Assembly: GCA_029934555.1 (NCBI GenBank)
Contig: JAOZMA010000009.1
Coordinates: forward strand, 5,621-20,362
Source: Acidimicrobiia bacterium
Lineage (GTDB): Bacteria > Actinomycetota > Acidimicrobiia > Spongiisociales > UBA5794
Direction of reading: 5' to 3'
Length of the DNA stretch: 14,742 nt
This document shows positions 13,671 through 14,742 of the stretch, one piece after another (the first letter of the stretch is position 1; each line of letters opens with the position of its first letter). The translations under genes were made by a program, and so were the position numbers. Below the pieces are notes generated by a model. It saw only the letters and a list, made by a program, of their open reading frames with translations. It ran no database searches and was not told where the DNA came from.

Positions 13671-14479
13671 AGCGTGTCGTCCTCACTGAACGACGAGGCC
13701 ACGGTCGTCGTTGCGCTGACCATCGACTCGAACGCTGCAGCGAGGTCCGGTGCCGTTGAGCGAATCGCCTCGATCTGGGCAGCCACCGTTGCTACGTCTC
13801 CTCGTGAGATCGGACCGGTAAGAGCAGCTTGTGGCCCCGACTCGAACGCATTGGCAACGATCGCGTCGACCAGCGGACGAGCGGCATCGAATGGCACCCC
13901 GGTCGACTCGAACAGGCGCTGAGCGATGGCGAGAGCCGCGACAGGGAAGTTCGCTGCTGCGGCCGCTGCAGCGTGGTAGGCCGCTCGGTCGTCGTCACGG
14001 AGGTCGAACGGGTGGAGTCCGATCGTGTCGGCGAGATCGTAGAGCGTCGATCGCAGCGGTCCATCGGCCGTTACGGCGACCCATGCCCCCGCGAGCCTCC
14101 GGGCTCCCAACTCCGGCGTCGGCATAGTCTGGAGCGGATGGAAAGACCCGATAGCGACTCCGTGGTCCTCGAATGCCTGCAGCGCCGACACCGGTGTCGC
14201 TCCGGAGACGTGAACAGCGCTCGCCACGGCGTTCCTCGCGATGGGAGCGACCTCGCCGGCTACCTCCTCGATGGCCTGGTCGCTGACCGCTATCACGACG
14301 AGATCGACCGGCGGAACCGGTTCGCCGATGGCAAGCGCGACGGCATCGAAACGCTGAGCCACAGTTGCAGCCTTCCCGGTGTCACGGGCGGCAACGGCGA
14401 CCACGTCGTGGCCGGCACCGTTCGCTGCGATGGCGATGGATTGGCCCGCTCGTCCGGGCCCGATGAGGGCGATGCGCAT
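13667..14479 (-). CDS. Rossmann-like DUF2520 oxidoreductase, possible ketopantoate reductase
   Basis: A 270-aa protein with an N-terminal NAD(P)-binding Rossmann domain: MRIALIGPGRAGQSIA, with the GxGxxG at 7-12 and VVIAVSDQAI (61-70). The C-terminal helical DUF2520 part has GSFHPLQTM (111-119), DDRAAYHAAAA (163-173) and Asn177. Homologues sit next to panC in actinobacteria (Rv3603c in M. tuberculosis). By fold and context a role in pantothenate synthesis, such as reduction of ketopantoate to pantoate (PanE-like step), is plausible but is inference. The start at 14479 is chosen because GGAGG and GGAG lie upstream and the Rossmann strand begins at once; the extension to 14554 is Arg-rich and unlike the family. 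It is the first gene of the four-gene operon and overlaps panC by 4 nt. Confidence 0.88.
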   Translation of the reverse strand: MRIALIGPGRAGQSIAIAANGAGHDVVAVAARDTGKAATVAQRFDAVALAIGEPVPPVDLVVIAVSDQAIEEVAGEVAPIARNAVASAVHVSGATPVSALQAFEDHGVAIGSFHPLQTMPTPELGARRLAGAWVAVTADGPLRSTLYDLADTIGLHPFDLRDDDRAAYHAAAAAAANFPVAALAIAQRLFESTGVPFDAARPLVDAIVANAFESGPQAALTGPISRGDVATVAAQIEAIRSTAPDLAAAFESMVSATTTVASSFSEDDTL

Positions 14480-14580
14480 GTGGCTCCGATCCTCCCGGTA
14501 TCGGTCCGGCCCGCGTGCGGGCTGTGTGGACAAGAAGGTAGTACGAAGGAACACAGGATGGGACCGTCTGTTGTCTGTAG

Positions 14581-14615
14581 GCGACAGGTGACAGGTGACA
14601 GCCAGACGCCTGGCT
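14581..14615. repeat. Short GTGACAG heptamer array with adjoining hairpin
   Basis: Three units GCGACAG, GTGACAG, GTGACAG (14581-14601) are followed by a 6-bp hairpin, AGCCAG (14600-14605) with CTGGCT (14610-14615), loop ACGC. The GACAG units are complementary to the CTGTC units at 14634-14654, so the segment can also fold as a longer inverted repeat. Confidence 0.7.
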
Positions 14616-14626
14616 CAGTGGACTTG

Positions 14627-14738
14627 CTGACTGCTGTCGGCTGTTTGCTGTCGGTAGTCGGTAGTCCGTAATCCGTAGTCCGTAATCCGTAGTCCGTAGT
14701 CCTTAATACGAAATCCGTAATCAGTATTCCGTAGTGGG
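14627..14738 (+). repeat. Long heptamer array, 16 units, CTGTCGG grading into TAGTCCG
   Basis: Sixteen consecutive 7-bp units keep one phase: CTGACTG, CTGTCGG, CTGTTTG, CTGTCGG, TAGTCGG, then TAGTCCG and TAATCCG alternating, then increasingly degenerate copies to TAGTGGG. The array joins the two main subtypes without a phase break, showing that they are one family. It lies upstream of the minus-strand DUF2520 gene and runs to within 4 bases of the window edge. No plus-strand gene precedes it in the window. Confidence 0.93.
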
Positions 14739-14742
14739 GAAG

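Noticed and set aside
13829..14671. Plus-strand ORF (280 aa) opposite the DUF2520 gene, running into the heptamer arrays
   Set aside because: The part inside the gene is antisense and its end is translated repeat; Arg/Gly/Asp-rich without a domain.
14627..14738. CRISPR array
   Set aside because: Units are contiguous heptamers without spacers, and no cas genes are seen.

Overview
The window is GC-rich bacterial DNA that reads as a chromosomal segment of a high-GC actinobacterium, most likely of the Acidimicrobiia type (inference). Three things point there. The block DUF2520-panC-coaX-lysS with clpC nearby matches the Mycobacterium tuberculosis order Rv3603c-panC-panD-coaX-...-lysS-lsr2-clpC1. 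The lipoprotein and the zinc-ribbon protein carry Thr-rich extracytoplasmic linkers. Several genes start with GTG or TTG. I see no rRNA, tRNA, phage, insertion sequence or CRISPR.

Layout, left to right. Positions 1-1051 hold a likely 39-aa membrane peptide (minus strand) divergent from a membrane-anchored zinc-ribbon/discoidin-like protein (plus strand). Positions 1271-6469 (minus strand) are a complete BMP-family ABC importer operon, transcribed lipoprotein, then double ATPase, permease 1 and permease 2. The three transporter-component genes overlap by 4 nt, and a strong hairpin separates the lipoprotein gene from the rest. This is the NupNOPQ-type nucleoside uptake architecture. clpC (6738-9242, minus strand, TTG start) is the Hsp100 unfoldase of the ClpCP protease. 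A long-chain polyprenyl diphosphate synthase gene (9404-10408, plus strand), probably for the menaquinone side chain, diverges from clpC. Positions 10484-14479 (minus strand) form a tight four-gene operon: DUF2520 Rossmann protein, panC, coaX, lysS. Every junction overlaps by 1 to 4 nt. It covers pantothenate synthesis, the first CoA step and lysyl-tRNA synthesis. panD is absent from its usual place.

The most unusual content is intergenic: a set of period-7 tandem repeats. Units are mainly TAGTCCG-like, with CTGTCGG-like and CTGAGCC-like subtypes. Every transcription-unit 3' end that lies inside the window with visible downstream sequence carries one: the zinc-ribbon gene, the ABC operon, clpC, the polyprenyl synthase gene and the lysS operon. 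At each of these ends the stop-codon-bearing strand of the heptamer (TAG or TGA in each unit) is in the sense orientation. Because 7 is not a multiple of 3, three units place a stop in all three frames. lysS actually ends on a TAG supplied by an array. Two further arrays, at 6574-6629 and 14627-14738, do not fit this rule and are reported as such. No gene-free stretch exceeds 300 bases.
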